Source: Proteles cristata cristata (taxonomy: Eukaryota; Chordata; Mammalia; Carnivora; Hyaenidae). Taken from it: a stretch of 64,000 nucleotides of DNA. Both the position numbers and the translations under genes were made by a program. Shown piece by piece: positions 36,043 to 49,262 of the stretch. Numbering within the stretch: the first letter of the stretch is position 1; each line of letters begins with the position of its first letter. The notes beneath the pieces are model-generated. The model worked only from the letters and a program-made list of their open reading frames with translations, ran no database searches and was not told the origin of the DNA. The DNA lies in NCBI GenBank assembly GCA_017311185.1, contig JAESUZ010000415.1, positions 1,257,501-1,321,500 of the forward strand. The letters run 5' to 3'.

Positions 36043-36209
36043 TAAAGATTTAAAATACTAAGGAAGGGGCTGGTAGATATTTTTAAGTCAGAAAATAAAC
36101 TTTAGAGATGGCTTTCAATTCTACAAACTGAAGACAGTTGGGCATGTTGGGGGGGGTTGGTAGAGCCACATGGGGTCTCCTCTTGCACAGCGCTGAGATC
36201 TAGGGAGAC

Positions 36210-36410
36210 AGAGGCCTGGAGTGGTAAGAGTCCAGGATTTAGAGTTAGGAGAACTCGATGTTAACTTGGGGAAGTGACAGTGTCTGAACACTCACTTCGT
36301 CTGTGAAATGCTGGCCCTCTTCCTAGGTTGCAATGAGGACAGATACCCTGCACTGTCACATGCTTTGCACGACACTCAGGACGCTTGGTTCATGTTAGCC
36401 TCTCAATGAG
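36210..36410 (-). mobile_element. MIR-like SINE
   Basis: It contains gtggtaagagtccaggattt, then cacttcgtctgtgaaatgct and gttgcaatgaggacag, in reverse-complement MIR order. Confidence 0.55.
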
Positions 36411-36860
36411 GCTCCACCTTTCTCCGGTGGGAGCAGAGCCGGGACTAAAAACCATGTTTCTGGATTCTACGTCTCACTCTCTGGACAAACACGTTAATGC
36501 CCAGAGCTCTGAAAGCAGATGAGACGCAACTCAAGAGCAACAGCGACATCTCTGATCACTCTGTGCTGAGTGAGGGCTTTGTAGACATGACACCATTTAT
36601 TATTCAATCCTTCAGTCCAAGTGCCCTGCAGTCTGGAAGCCTCTGACCTCCCAGGTGGTGTCCCATACCTCTCAGATCCTCTGTGCCCTGCAGCGTCCCA
36701 TGGAGGGCAGATGTTCTAGAACTGATTTTGATAATGGTCTGTAGGAAAGCACTCACGGAATGCTGAGTGCCTAGAGCCAGGCAGCTGGTCAAGCTGGGTG
36801 GGAGGGGGAGGCTGGCGATGAGCCTCCTTCGTCCCTAACCTTAAGACATAAATCAAGCAT

Positions 36861-37078
36861 GGGGTGCCCGGGTGGCTTAGTTGGTTGAGCGTCCGACTTT
36901 CGCTCAGGTCATGATCTCACGGTTCGTGGGTTCGAGCCCCGCGTCGGGCTCTGTGCTGACTGCCAGCTCGGAGCCTGGAGCCTGTTTCAGAGTCTGTGTC
37001 TCCCTCTCTCTCTGACCCTCCCTGGCTCACGCTGTCTCTCTCTCTCTCCTAGAAATAAATAAAACATTAAAAAAAAAA
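36861..37078 (+). mobile_element. Felid SINE, TTAGTCGG subfamily
   Basis: It has ggcttagttggttgagcgtc, gactttcgctcaggtc, gactgccagctcggagcctg and the tail cctagaaataaataaaaca. Target duplication aagacataa(a/c)tcaagca is at 36843 and 37079. Confidence 0.96.
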
Positions 37079-39369
37079 AAGACATAACTCAAGCAAATCA
37101 AAGACTACCTTCTAGAAAGTAGAATACTGGCTCATATCCACTGATTCAAAGGATTCTGGTATATGTCACAGAGGCTACCCACTCATCCTCTCGGGGCAAA
37201 ACCATAAATCCTCCACGTAGGCCTGATGTCACGCTGGGGAACGCGGGAAAGATGCAGAGACAAAGAGGTTCGTGCTGCACTGTTTCCTCCTCCCATGCTC
37301 ATCTCAACTAAGCTCTTTTACAAAGAACGAAATGTCCTACTCTGTATCTTCATGTTTTTCAGCTGTTGAGAAAATTGTTTCCACATCACTGAAGCAGCTG
37401 CTGATAAATATAGAAAGCTGGTGACTGGCCCTGGAATTATTGCCAAAGTCAGAAATAGGTGAATATGGAGCAGCTTCAAGGAATCCAAACCCTCTAGCAA
37501 CTCGCCAATATTCCATCAAAAACAAATAATGACCAAACGTAGCAAAAGAAAAACAACAACAACCGTAAACACTCTGCCCCAAGCCTTTCCTCCTTGGCAA
37601 CAAGAGCCCAGAGAAGAACAAGAACTTGGCCACTTACGTCCATGTTATTAAACTAACATCCAACGACACACCTGGTTCCATAGTTGTATCATTTTGTTCA
37701 AAGACAATAAATCTCACTGAGAAAAGGGATCCTGTCTTTTTTTTTTTTTTGGCAAAGGGACATGGACACCTGGACTTCAAAAGTATTTAAGTTGGAGAAG
37801 GTAACAAATGGCTCTCAGAAAAAAACAAAAAAAAAAAAAAAAAAAAAACACAACCAACTTGTGTTCCCAAGCTGAAAAGATGTCATCACTTGGGTAGCAC
37901 TTGAAGTCCTATCAGATTGGATGCCGATGTTCTCCTTGAGAACTACTTCTGTCTTCTTAGAATTTCTCACTTGGAAAAAGTAAGGGCCAAAAAGACGTCT
38001 TAGTCTGTGAAGATGCCTCTCTGGAGATGAGGGCTGAAGACATGGAGCTCTAGGGAAGAAAACCACGTGTAACTACATTCCCACCCCGCCTTCCGAGGCG
38101 TGCAGGCTTCAGTGATGCCCAGAACCATGAATGAAGGTGGGCATCGCCATTCATAGCAGCTACACCTCTGGGATCAGAGCTTTCAGAATACAGAATGGGG
38201 ATTTTCCTAGGGTCTTGGAATTTGGGGCCCTGGTCTCAGAGCTGAAGACAGTGGTGATAAATACTGCATCTCCCAAGGAAGGGTGCCAGGAATATCCCTA
38301 CAGCACTTTCCAAAGGAAGTAGGATCCACCTGAGACTACCACCCCCACTGCCCGTCTACCTCTGAAATCAGAGATTTGAAAAGGCACAGAGGAGTCAGCA
38401 GGGAGCTGTCTGCACAGCAGGAGGGTGGTGGGCTTCTCTCCCCTCTGCTGTGACAGGGATCTAGAGGCGCCTGGGAGAAGTTACTAGATGTTTGCTGAGT
38501 GGGAAAGCTAAGACCCTAAAGCTGCTGTGGGTCCAAGAGAAGCTTGACGTTAGAGTTCTTGGAACAAGCTGACTTGAGTGTCCTGGAGCCCGGAAGCAGT
38601 CATAAACCAAAAACCTAGAGCCTGCTGAATTTGGAAGATTTGGAAAACTGGACGCTGGATGGAGCCCCACTGAATGGCAGGCTAAGGAGAGGCCGGAGTG
38701 GGAATGGCATGCGCTTCCACCATTTGACTCACTGGGGATGCACCTGTGTCCTGTGGCTGGTACCTACGCCCAAGCATCTAGAATGAACCCACAGAAGAAA
38801 GTTGTCTGCTGGGGGTGGGGGCCTTCATTCGTAAGGGGCTAGAGGGCTACTAGGGAGCGGGACCTGAGTTTGTCGCAAGAGGTTAACCAGAGATCGCATG
38901 CTTTTGTTCAGGAACTCAAGATGCACCCCATAAAAAAATGTCGCCAGCCAGTGTTAGAAGAGAGAGAAGCATGATGATGTCAGATGTCTAACACCTTGCC
39001 CCTTCTACCTCCAAACCCCCTGCCTCTGCCTGGTCCTCGAAGGAACCACAGGAGAAGAAGGAGGTACAGAAGGAGTGAAAGAAGAGGTGATGCCCACCTT
39101 GGGGTGGATCTGAGCTGGGAAAAGGCACAGTTCTGGAATGGATTAGAGAATAGTTTTCAACAGGCCAGGACTTCTAGGAGCTGAAGGTGACCAGAAAGCT
39201 ACGGGATCTGCCCAAGACATGATTAAGGGTGGGAAAGGGATCTCTGGATAATAAAAGTAACAACAGGGAAAAATAAGGCTATCCATTGCTGTGTTCAGTG
39301 TGCGCTTCGGCCTGTGAATCTGCCAGCAGTCAAGGTCTTTGGGGGCAGAGAGACCTCAAGTGGAATTCC

Positions 39370-39505
39370 ACCTCAGACGCTAAGCCAAGGGGCTTTGAAC
39401 AGGCTAGGTAACCACTGGGATTGTTTCTTCATCTGGAAAATGGGTAGGTTGGCAGCCCCCATCTTCCTGGGCCACTGTGAGGCCTGGAGAGAGTGTGGGC
39501 ACACA
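39370..39505 (-). mobile_element. MIR-like SINE
   Basis: It contains tgtttcttcatctggaaaat, then gggtaggttggcagccccca and gccactgtgaggcctggaga, like reverse-complement MIR. Confidence 0.5.
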
Positions 39506-40203
39506 GAAATACTCAGCGTCTGTTCTCACGGGTGAATAATCTCAGAAAACCTGTGTTTCATCTTGCCCTTAACAAGCAGGCAAGGCCCACTGTCAGCCTC
39601 TGGGGGAGACATTTTGGTTTCTCTAGGTTCATCATCATCATCATCTTAACATTACTATCATTATGGCTATTGTTCAGCTTACAACTTTTGAAAGGTCTTG
39701 TGCGTCTGTTCTCTAGACCCACTCTCGGGGCTCATGCTCACCTGGAAGAGCAGTGATTATCTGGATTTTACAGATCACAGAGCCTGTAAGAGCAGGAGGG
39801 GCCTTCAAGACCATGTGACGCTAATGCTTCACTTCACACACAGTACACGAAAGCCCAGGGTGGGCCCTGGCTTTGCACACAGCCACACAGCTCAACAGTG
39901 TCCAATTAACTGCACAGTGGGATTCTTGTATTTGCAAATGCACATGAACCCAGGACTTTACAGCTGACGGGGTTTCTCAGACCCTAGACCTCCAATCTCG
40001 GGTTTGTTTTCCTGATTATAGTCTCTTGTGCTATCAATGGGCAAAAACAGATGGAACTCGAGTACGAGGTGTTCACAGGAGGGGAAAGCCTGTGTAAGTA
40101 CAGAATTGTTGTGAAAATGATGTAAAAGGGACCAGAGGGAGACTTTCCCCATTTAATCGATGCTTGCTGAGATCCTGTGAGGTTATAAAAAGTCCACAGA
40201 GAG

Positions 40204-40395
40204 AGGCGCCTGGGTGGCTCAGCCAGTGAAGCATCCGACTCTTGATTTCAGCTCAGGTCATGATCTCACGGTTCGTGAGTTCAAGCCCTGCATCGGGCTC
40301 TGTGCTGACAGTGTGGAGCCTTCTTGGGATTCTCGGTCTCCCTCTCTGCCCCTCTCCCAATTGAGCTCTGTCTCTCTCTCAAAATAAGTAAGATT

Positions 40396-40426
<31 letters not shown>

Positions 40427-40427
40427 G
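40204..40427 (+). mobile_element. Felid CAN-SINE with (AAAT)n tail
   Basis: It has the head aggcgcctgggtggctcagc and ends in about six AAAT units. The flanking word gtccacaga/gtccacaag is on both sides. Confidence 0.95.
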
Positions 40428-41404
40428 TCCACAAGGATTTTAAGTCAGTTCCGAGTATCTCCTTACTTTACTGAAAAAAAAAAACATTTTTAATTAAGAA
40501 CAAAAAGAAATCAGGTTTCAGTATTTAAACTGCTGCCCACATAAGTTCCAGAACATTGAGGCTTTCCTTGAAATCCTTTTTTTAAAAACAATAATCAAAA
40601 AGAAACTCAATTTGCTATCACCAAAGATTAGCACAGAAATACATGGCTATACACAGGGAGGAAAAAATAAACAGAAGCAAAATCACTTCAGATTTAGACT
40701 GTTATTATTAGAAAGCAGAGTAAGACTTTGGAGACCCTATAAATTAGTCAAGTGGTGTCCTTTTAATAGAATGTTAACTAGAGGCACTTTATCCCTGGGC
40801 CAGGACCCAAGAACTTCAAGACAAAACAAAACAAAAACCAAGTTTAAGTTCCAGAGTTTGCCTAACTTGAGATCCTGAATTTGATGACACCGGATCTTGT
40901 CATTCAACTGTTCCTATACAGGACATGGGTCTCTCATTATCTGTGTGATATAACACGGTGACAGAAGAATGCTAGAGAAGCAGCTGTTCTACCCAAAAGC
41001 GACAGAAAGAAGGGACGCAATAGAAGAGTGACCTGATTCTCTTAGGTTAGCAAGCTGCCTTCCCACAAGTCTTTAACACGTGTCAGATCAGCCTCTGACA
41101 TGTGGGTTCCTTCGTGGATAACGGTTTGGAGGCGTGTAGTGGCTGCCCACTTTATACAGGACAGATATTTCCAGTTTGCTAGGGTTTCTATCCCTCCACA
41201 GAGTCTAAATGTCAGTTGCCACCTGTTGTCACTTTTGAACTGACGGTGACTACACCAGTGTTACTAGCCTCGTCTTTTTTTATAGGCCCTTCAGTTTGCA
41301 GTCCATAGATTACAAAAAATCAAAACAAAGCAAAAAGCCATCCAGACTCTCCTTATGTTATTTTTAAAAATAAGAGTTGCCTTAGAATTTTAACCTCTTT
41401 ATTT

Positions 41405-41634
41405 ATTTTGGGTTTTTGTTGTTTTTTTTTTCCTGAGAGAGAGAGAAAGAGAGAGAGAGACAGTGTGAGCAGGGGAGGGTCAGAGAGAGAGGGAGACACG
41501 GAATCTGAAGCAGGCTCCAGGTTCTGAGCTAGCTGTCAGCACAGAGCCCGACACAGGGCTTGAACCCACAAACCATGAGATCATGACCTGAGCCGAAGTC
41601 AGGCGCTTAACCGACTGAGCCACCCAGGGGCCCC
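41405..41634 (-). mobile_element. Felid CAN-SINE
   Basis: An intact minus-strand copy with its head ending ccacccaggggcccc. The flanking word ttaac(c/g)tcttta is on both sides. Confidence 0.95.
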
Positions 41635-42029
41635 TTAACGTCTTTAAGATATAAAGGATTTGGGTATTTGAAAACCTCTCCTTGACCAAAAAGGGCACAT
41701 CACACTGAGCAGCGATAGGAATGTAAATTGAATACATGGATATTGTTGGATGTTGATTTCCTTTTATCGTCTAGGCTGTGCCATGTGGTCACGTTCCAAA
41801 CCAGACCTCTATGAGTAGACAGATACTGACTGTCCACACTCCAGTTTTAAAAAAAAAGATTTAAACCAAGTCACAGGAATGAGTCCACAATGGTGTTTTA
41901 TAGCATGTCATGGTGGACACCACGGGTGTGGGGTCACCCTAAGAAAGGACGGGGAGAGGCCCAAACACAAGGTGAAACTATAAACGTGTTGGGCTAAGCA
42001 CTTAGTAAGAATCAGGGTTGGGTTTTTTT

Positions 42030-42249
42030 TTTTAAGTTTTTTAAATGTTTTTTATTTATTTCTGAGAGAAAGACAGAGACAGTGTGAACAAGGGAGGACC
42101 AGAGAGAGAGGAAGACACAGAATTGGAAGCAGACTCCAGGCTCTGAGCTGTCAGCACAGAGCCTGACGTGAAGCTCAAACCCATGAACCACAAGATCATG
42201 ACCTGAGCCGAAGTCGGACGCTCAACTGACTGAGCCACCCAGGTGCCCC
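42030..42249 (-). mobile_element. Felid CAN-SINE, first of a tandem pair
   Basis: Minus-strand copy whose head ends cacccaggtgcccc; it directly abuts the poly-T tail of the next copy. Confidence 0.94.
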
Positions 42250-42472
42250 TTTAATTTTTTTTTTAATATTTTATTTATTTTTGAGAGAGAGAGAGAGACA
42301 GCATGAGCAGGGGAGGGTCAGAGAGAGAGGGAGACACAGAATCTGAAACAGGCTCCAGGCTCTGAGCTAGCTGTCAGCACAGAGCCTGATGCGGGGCTTG
42401 AACCCATGAACTGTGAAATCATGACCTGAGCCAAAGTCAGACACTTAACCGACTGAGCCATCCAGGAACCCC
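42250..42472 (-). mobile_element. Felid CAN-SINE, second of a tandem pair
   Basis: Minus-strand copy in the same orientation as its neighbour, with its head ending gccatccaggaacccc. Confidence 0.94.
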
Positions 42473-43842
42473 AATAATAAGTTTTTAAAAGCATTTTCTG
42501 ACTTCTGAAATTCTATGCTGCCAGTATAACCAAAAAGCAATATGAGGTCATCAGATAAATACTGGTGGGGGTGGGGGTATGTGGGAAAGTTCGTGCAGGT
42601 ACAATGTACTTGCTGCTCCATGGCTAACGGTCTCTCAAGGCCATAAGGAATTTATTTCTCAAATCACTAAAAATGAATTATTTACAAAGGTTATGTGGTG
42701 CCCAAATATATCACCTTGAACCAGACTTTTCCATAATCACTCGTGTCCCTGCTTAGGTCAGTTGTTCCCTTTGCTGTCTTGACGGCCACAATGGAAACAT
42801 CACAAGCCAGGGCAGCCTCGGACCTGCTATTTTAAGTGAAGATTCCTGTTGTCTTTGGAAAACAATGCTGCACAACAAACAAGTCTTCGTGGGCCACGAC
42901 AGCAACCATTTGTCAGTCTTCATCAGGAAAGCTGAAGGCAGGCCGGGCATCAAGCCACTTTCCAAGTCCTACAAATCCCATCTTTCCTTCTTTTAACTGA
43001 ATATCATCTATACTTAAGGGATTTTGGTTACTTGGCTCATAATCTTCATAAATACCAACCATTTACACATTGGAATCTTCCAATTCCAATCTCACAGAAT
43101 TCTGTTAGGAGTTATTACGAATTCTCAAGGTCAGGAAGCCCTCTCCTCTAACTAGTACTGTGTGCGTGTGTTGCCCATATTCGTGACCGGGATCCGAATG
43201 GGAAATTCAAAGGAGCCGGACTGTTGGCCTTTCTTCTCCATTAACTGATTATGAATTTACTAAGCAGGAACCTCGTGGCTAATGCTACCAGGCACGATGA
43301 TAAACATCAAAGAAATAGAAGACGGTGTGTCATGGATATATGGTACCAACCCAGGCCTGCACCCCAAAAGCATGGAGAGTCTGAGAGTGTCTGTGAGTTG
43401 CTTTGGGATGACGGCTTTGGATGGCCATGTACACGCCACGGCCCTCAGCACTGGACTCTATACGGGTTCCAATGGGCCTTACTTCCCACTGCGCTGCCCC
43501 TGGCCTGCTCGCCATGGCTGAGTGATGTGGGTGCCTTATGTACAGTGAGAATGCCAAGTATCTGAGACCACGCACTTATAGAACCGAGCATATACTTTGA
43601 AAATGATATTGAAAGCTGGTTAGACATGGTTAGAACTTTGACATCCACTGCATTGTGTGAGAATTTCCTGAACAACTATTCTTCCGTTCTCCAAACTACA
43701 AATAAAAATGATCACATGCTTGTACTTTCTAGCGATGGGAAGGGATTCTTTGAGGGGAGATAAAAAATATGAGCCTAAAACATTCGTACTATTTTGTCAT
43801 CTACTGTAATTTTGAGGTTTAAAGTCCTGTGACAGAGAACTC

Positions 43843-43883
43843 TGTGCATGTGCGTGTGCACGCACACGTGTGTGCATGTGTGT
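43843..43883 (+). repeat. Alternating purine-pyrimidine tract
   Basis: 41 bp of strict pyrimidine-purine alternation mixing TG, CA and CG steps. Confidence 0.95.
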
Positions 43884-44918
43884 TCATATGCATATCTTCG
43901 GAACTCTCAAGAACGGAGGGGGGCTACATTCACGGGGTAAACCATCATCCTACTCAGTACAATCACGGCTTGAAAATTCTCAGCTAACAATCTCAAAAGC
44001 CCAGCTGGTGGAGGACAGGCCTGAAGGTTCACTACTCTTCGGCCCTTCCCCCACAACTGTCAGTGTCCATTTGTTTCGTGTGGTTGCTCAGCATCATTTT
44101 GGACGATGTGATCACCACAGGGATTCACCGGAGATCAAAAGTAGGAGTCTCTTTTGAGTGAAAATGCCACCAGGATGGCGAGAGGAGGTAGGGGCGTCAT
44201 GGAAACAGAGCCGAACACCACCCGATCATGGGATGCTCTTGGAAAAGGTTATGGTCACATGGCAGCCTCAAGGACACTAATTTCCAACCTGCATGGGTGA
44301 AGAGTTCAGGCCATAGCTTCAGTGGAAAGGGCGTCCTTGCCAGGGGCCTCCCTCGGGAGAGAGTAAATGACTACTCACCCAGCACCCGGCTCTACGGGCA
44401 CGTCTCTGGGGGCTTGTAGCAGTTCTTTCTGCTTACGAAGTATAATCCAGACATCCTTGTAAACGTTGTGCGATCCCTGAGCCAGCTCTCCAAAGGGCAA
44501 CCGTTATACAGATTTGTGCAGGAAGACGGAACTGACATGTCTGAAGTTCAAAACCTGAGTCCTCAGCACTGCTGATGCTCTGCTAGACAGGGTTTAGAAA
44601 TGGAGGGTCAGACTAGAAACCAGCAAGACTAAGGAGTCCTCTGCTCAAGTTACAACCAGCAACGGAGGAAGAAAATGAGTAGGAAAGAAGAAGAAAGAGT
44701 GGGAGAGGGTACAAACAAGGTGCCCCAGGTGAAGGCTGCTACCTGGGGCCGTTCAGCGGTGGTCATCTCTCAGCCTGCCACCCTGTGACGCATTAGTGGA
44801 CGCCAGCTCAACAGTTCACAGGGGGAGATTCACTGCTTTTGATATTTGGGATAGTCCTTGGCCAACCTCTCTTAAGCCTGTACTGGGACCCACATGAATT
44901 AAAAAGAGGAGCGCAAAT

Positions 44919-45392
44919 AGTCATCCATGTACGGTCACAGCAGCACTATTCAAAACACCCAAAAGATGGCTCTGATCCAAACGCTTGTTAACAGAGGGGC
45001 AGATAAGCAAATCATGGTCTAGCCACATAATGGAATATTATTCGGCCATCAAAAGGAATGGAAGTACTGATAAATGCTACGACCTGCATGAACTTTGAAT
45101 ACATTAAGCTAAGTGGGAGAAGACAGAAACAAGAGGCCATTTAAGTGTTTCATTTATATGAAATATTGAGAATCTGTAAATATCCAGAAACAGACAGAAG
45201 ATCGGTGGTGACCAGGGGCTGGGAGGAGGAAACAGGACCCCATCATGGGTATGGGGTTTTCTTTCGGGGCGATGACAATGTTTCGGAACTAGATAGAGGT
45301 TGTGGTTGTACAATATTGTAAATGTACTAATGTTCACATTAAAATGGTGAGTTTTGTTAGGTGAACTGCACTTCAATTAAAAATATACCAAG
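44919..45392 (+). mobile_element. Old L1M-type 3' fragment
   Basis: It reads gcagcactattcaaaacacc, aatggaatattattcggcca, catgaactttgaatacatta and ends gtgaactgcacttcaattaa, in clear L1 3' order. Confidence 0.8.
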
Positions 45393-46689
45393 AAGGGTTG
45401 TTTTTTGTACTGATTTCCCTAGTTGTGAACTTTAACCTGGTGAAGAGTTTTATGATAAATCTTTAACTGGCTATGGTCATTCATCATACATGAGCTCTTG
45501 CCAAAGAGGAAATCACACTTGAGTTCCACGTCAGTTTCTCAGGTTCAATACTCAGAAAACATCAGCTCATTCACTCCCTCCCAGAGACAGGAAGAAGGAA
45601 AGAAGGGGTAGAATATCCTTTTTAGGCTTTTCATCAGGTGACCAATTACTTAATACAAATGCACTGAAGGTCACAGCAAGGGCAAAATGCACTGAGACTT
45701 TAGTCTGGATTAGTCTTTCATTTTATTTTATAAAATTCGTGTTATTTCTAAATCTACTTTGGCTTTAAATAGACAATGTATACACATGGTTATACATTTT
45801 CTTCACATAGTAAAAATACTTTCCTTCCCTCCCTCCCTGCTGGAGACAAGTTCTAATAGCAATTTCTCAAATATCCTTCTGGGACAATCTACAGGGACAT
45901 ACAACTCTCGATTTTTACTGCTACTGAAAAATTAAAAATAATCTGAAGAATGACTGCTGATCCAATCATTAAAATCCTAGTTTTACCAACACATTGTTAG
46001 AAGGTGTGGATCTTATTATGTAAGAGGCATAGCTATTGAAACAAAGCAAATAACAAAATGTCACTAACTTTCCATTTGCTATGATGCTTTCAGTATTCAC
46101 TTTCACTTTCTTCCATGTGAGTTATACCCATTCCCTAATAAGCAGAAATTTCTCCTCCTTTCTTACAACTGAGGTGATCCAAGCTCTGGTGAAGTGAAAA
46201 GATGTGTCTCTCTGGGGTCTTTATGTCTGACTCCTCATTGTTGTAGATTTCAGCTTAAAAAGTCTAAATAATAATGCTCCTCTTGGCAACATACTTTGCC
46301 TCTTTGCAATGACCTTCTGGCTACTATGTACATTCCAAACTCTCTCAACACCCTTTTCCGTAGTCAACACAGCAATGCTGGAACAGATACAGGACGTGAG
46401 ACCAGGCCAGAACCCAACCTGTGCGACTGTCATCAACAAATGTATCTGAAGTAATCACTGCTTCTCCTTTCATTAAATGAAGGAGAAGTCTTGTAAATAA
46501 GAAAATACAGGTACTGAGTTTAAACATGCCGATAACCCTTACCTCCCAATGCACCCAAGCTGTACCTATATGATTTCACAACATTACAAAAGTCATCTTC
46601 ATTCTTCAGCTTTACCCATTCATTCAAACAGTTGTCAGAACTCAATATTCCAGACCTGGGAGCTGAGATTCATTCTCTCAAAGGCCCTC

Positions 46690-46880
46690 CAGGGTTGGCA
46701 TCAATTTACTCACTAAATGAACATTCATGCATTTGCTGTGTGCCCAGGGAGATTCATAAGGACCAAACAACAAAACAAAACAAAACAACATCCCTTGTTA
46801 TTAAGTAGCTCTCAGTCTGGTAGGAGAGATAAACATACGAAGAACTAGCAGGAATCTACAGTAATAACGGCCATAATAGA
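46690..46880 (+). mobile_element. L2-like LINE fragment
   Basis: It contains gaacattcatgcatttgctg, then tgtgcccagggagattc and agctctcagtctggtaggag, typical of L2 3' ends. It includes a short (CAAAA)n run. Confidence 0.5.
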
Positions 46881-46984
46881 GACGCAAAGCATCTTGGGCC
46901 AGGACACATGCTCACTGGCCCTGTGGCCAAGGGGCCTAAGCAAATTCAAGGCTTCCAGCCTTTTGTGTGACACTCAAAATCATA

Positions 46985-47195
46985 AGTGGTTTTTGAAAAG
47001 AAGACAGGTGAACAAATTGCTATGGGAAGAATTTATGTAAAACTGTACACATCTAGAGCACTTAGCAAAATCCAGAAGAATGCTCACTAAAATGGTCATG
47101 GAGATGATCTCTTGGTGATGGGATTTCAGGTGATTTCCATCTCCTTCTTTGAGCTTTTCTGTAATATTTGTATTACTCTACAAGGAACACCTAAA
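46985..47195 (+). mobile_element. Old L1/HAL1-type 3' fragment
   Basis: It contains aatgctcactaaaatggtca, ctcttggtgatgggatttca and tgatttccatctcc..ttctgtaatatttg, as in HAL1/L1 3' ends. Confidence 0.55.
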
Positions 47196-48004
47196 CCCCT
47201 TAAGAAAGAGAATATTGTTATTAGCCCATTTAGAGAAAGAGATGGCTTTGATTCCATCTCCAGGCTGCCTCTGTAGGGCTTAACATGCTAGACCTTGTGG
47301 AAGACAGAGAAAATAGGGTCCTTATGTGAGTGAGTTCATTATCTGGTGGTGGAGGTGGGTGGGCACACATCTCAACAACTAAAATGCAATAGCTGTGACA
47401 ACTGTATCACAGTAATGTGTCAACTATATTAATAAAGAATTTGCCTGGTGGCTGGAACATTGTTGGTACTCAAAGAAATGTCTGTTGAATGAATGAGTGA
47501 CAACCTGTATCTCTGACATTTACATTCATCGTCTTTGTCCCCTGCTATTACCTCTACCCGCAATCAATGATCTCCCCAACCTCAATGGCTGATCCCATGT
47601 CACCAGTTTGGCATACCGCTACCACCATTACTACATGGATCTTTCTAGAACATTGTTTTCATCCAGTCATCCTCTAGGTTAAAGGCTATTCTCAGGAGTT
47701 CCACACTGCCAGGCTCCCCAAGGCCTCGTGAGACCTGGCCCTGTCACTCTATCTTTCCAGTTTCATGTCTTGGGACACAGAACAAGGCCTTACATCTGTT
47801 AGGGGTTCTCTTGCATTGTTTTTAGAAGAACTGTCTCCACATTTAGACTGTCCTCTCTCGCACTATTTCATTCAACTCGCATAATAACCCCTGGATGTAG
47901 TTATTTTCCAAGTCTTAGATGAGGGTAGTAAGGTTCTAAAATGTCATAGAACTTGTCCAAGGCTCCCTGGCTAGGCAGAAGGAGGATTAAGATTCCAACC
48001 AGTT

Positions 48005-48212
48005 GGGGCGCCTGAGTGGTTCTGTTGGTTAGGCTATCGACTTCAGCTCGGGTCATAATCTCGTGGTCCGTGAGTTCGAGCCCCGCGTCGGGCTCTGTGC
48101 TGACAGCTCAGAGCCTGGAGCCAGCTTCAGATTCTGTGTCTCCCTCTCTCTCTGCCCCTTTCCCACTTGCACTCTGTCTGTCTGTCTCTCTCAAAAATAA
48201 ATAAACATTCAA
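48005..48212 (+). mobile_element. Felid CAN-SINE (outer)
   Basis: It has the head ggggcgcctgagtggttctg, gagttcgagccccgcgtcgg and tail aaaaataaataaacattcaa. Confidence 0.95.
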
Positions 48213-48227
48213 AAAAATTTGGGAGGG

Positions 48228-48445
48228 GGGGCCGCCTCAGTGGCTCAGTCGGTTAAGCGGCCCACTTCGGCTCAGGTCATGATCTTGCGGTTCATGAGTT
48301 TGAGCCCCGCATCGGGCTCCATGCTGACAGCTCAGAGCCTGGAGCCTGCTTCAGATTCTGTGTCTCCCTCTCTGCCTTCCTCTGCTCATGCTCTGTCTCT
48401 CTGTCTCTCAAAAGTGAATAAATGTTAAAAAAAAAAAAATAAATT
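48228..48445 (+). mobile_element. Felid CAN-SINE (adjacent to the first)
   Basis: It has ccgcctcagtggctcagtcg and gagtttgagccccgcatcgg, ending in an A-rich tail before the MIR resumes. Confidence 0.94.
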
Positions 48446-48599
48446 TAATAAATGTTTTTTAAAGATTCCAACCCAGGCTTTCTAAAATGTAGAGGCCATA
48501 TTCTTAACCATTATGTTCTGCCTTCTTCTTTTGTTCCTTTCTGGCTCTAAGTGGCTCTAAAGCTCAAGTTCTAGTCTTGTAAGTTGCATAAAGAATGGT

Positions 48600-48815
48600 G
48601 AGCATACAGATGAGCTTATTAAATGTCATGAATCTTTCAAACATGTTATTCACATGAATCGGCACAACAATCCATTGAAAAAGGAACTATTATCTCCGAT
48701 TTTGTAGGCAAACAAAACAAATGGAGGCAGAGACTGAGCTCTCAAGGCTACACAGCCTGTGTGTGGTAGAAATGGGATTCAAACCAGCCACCACATGTTC
48801 AGAACCCATACATCC
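48600..48815 (+). mobile_element. MIR-like SINE
   Basis: It contains ggcacaacaatccattgaaa, then caaatggaggcagagactga, tacacagcctgtgtgtggta and atgggattcaaaccagcc, in MIR order. Confidence 0.75.
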
Positions 48816-49089
48816 TCTCCCGCAGGAAAAAAGTATGTAAACAAGGAGGCACAGATCTGATTTTGGAGATCCTGCCCTAAAACACATCACCAAGAGTCAA
48901 ACTCCAAGAATCCATGGGTTATCTGTGCGGATGTGTTCCTACCTTCACTGGTTTTTAAACTGATGCAAGGTATCCAATGAGCAGATAAAGACATATCATG
49001 AACAGCAGAGTGAAAAGCAATGTCACAAAAAGGAGTGACGGCATCACACAAATATTCAAAAATGAATGCCAGAACAGGAAGTTACTGCC

Positions 49090-49262
49090 TTACAGCTAAA
49101 CCGCACTTTCATATATGTACCCATTTAATTCCTACAAGGCAGGTAACTATTACCATCCCATTTTACAGACAAGGCAATGGAGGCTGGGGAGGTAAAGAGA
49201 TTGCTAGCAAGAGGCAGAGCTAGGACTTGACCCAGTCAGCCAGACGGCAGCGTCGGCTCATC
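49090..49262 (+). mobile_element. MIR-like SINE
   Basis: It contains taccatcccattttacagac, aaggcaatggaggctgggga and gaggcagagctaggacttga, in MIR order. Confidence 0.75.

Larger units (their letters stand above)
47860..48525 (+). mobile_element. MIR split by two nested felid SINEs
   Basis: The left part (ataataacccctggatgtag through cttgtccaaggctccctggc) and right part (ccaacccaggctttctaaaa, attcttaaccattatgttct) join into one MIR once 48005-48460 is removed. The word aagattccaacc is duplicated at 47990 and 48463. Confidence 0.8.

Noticed and set aside
43251..43675. Overlapping ORFs on both strands (104, 81, 79, 76 codons)
   Set aside because: Open on both strands at once, with no recognisable motif; no poly-A or duplication to suggest a retrocopy.
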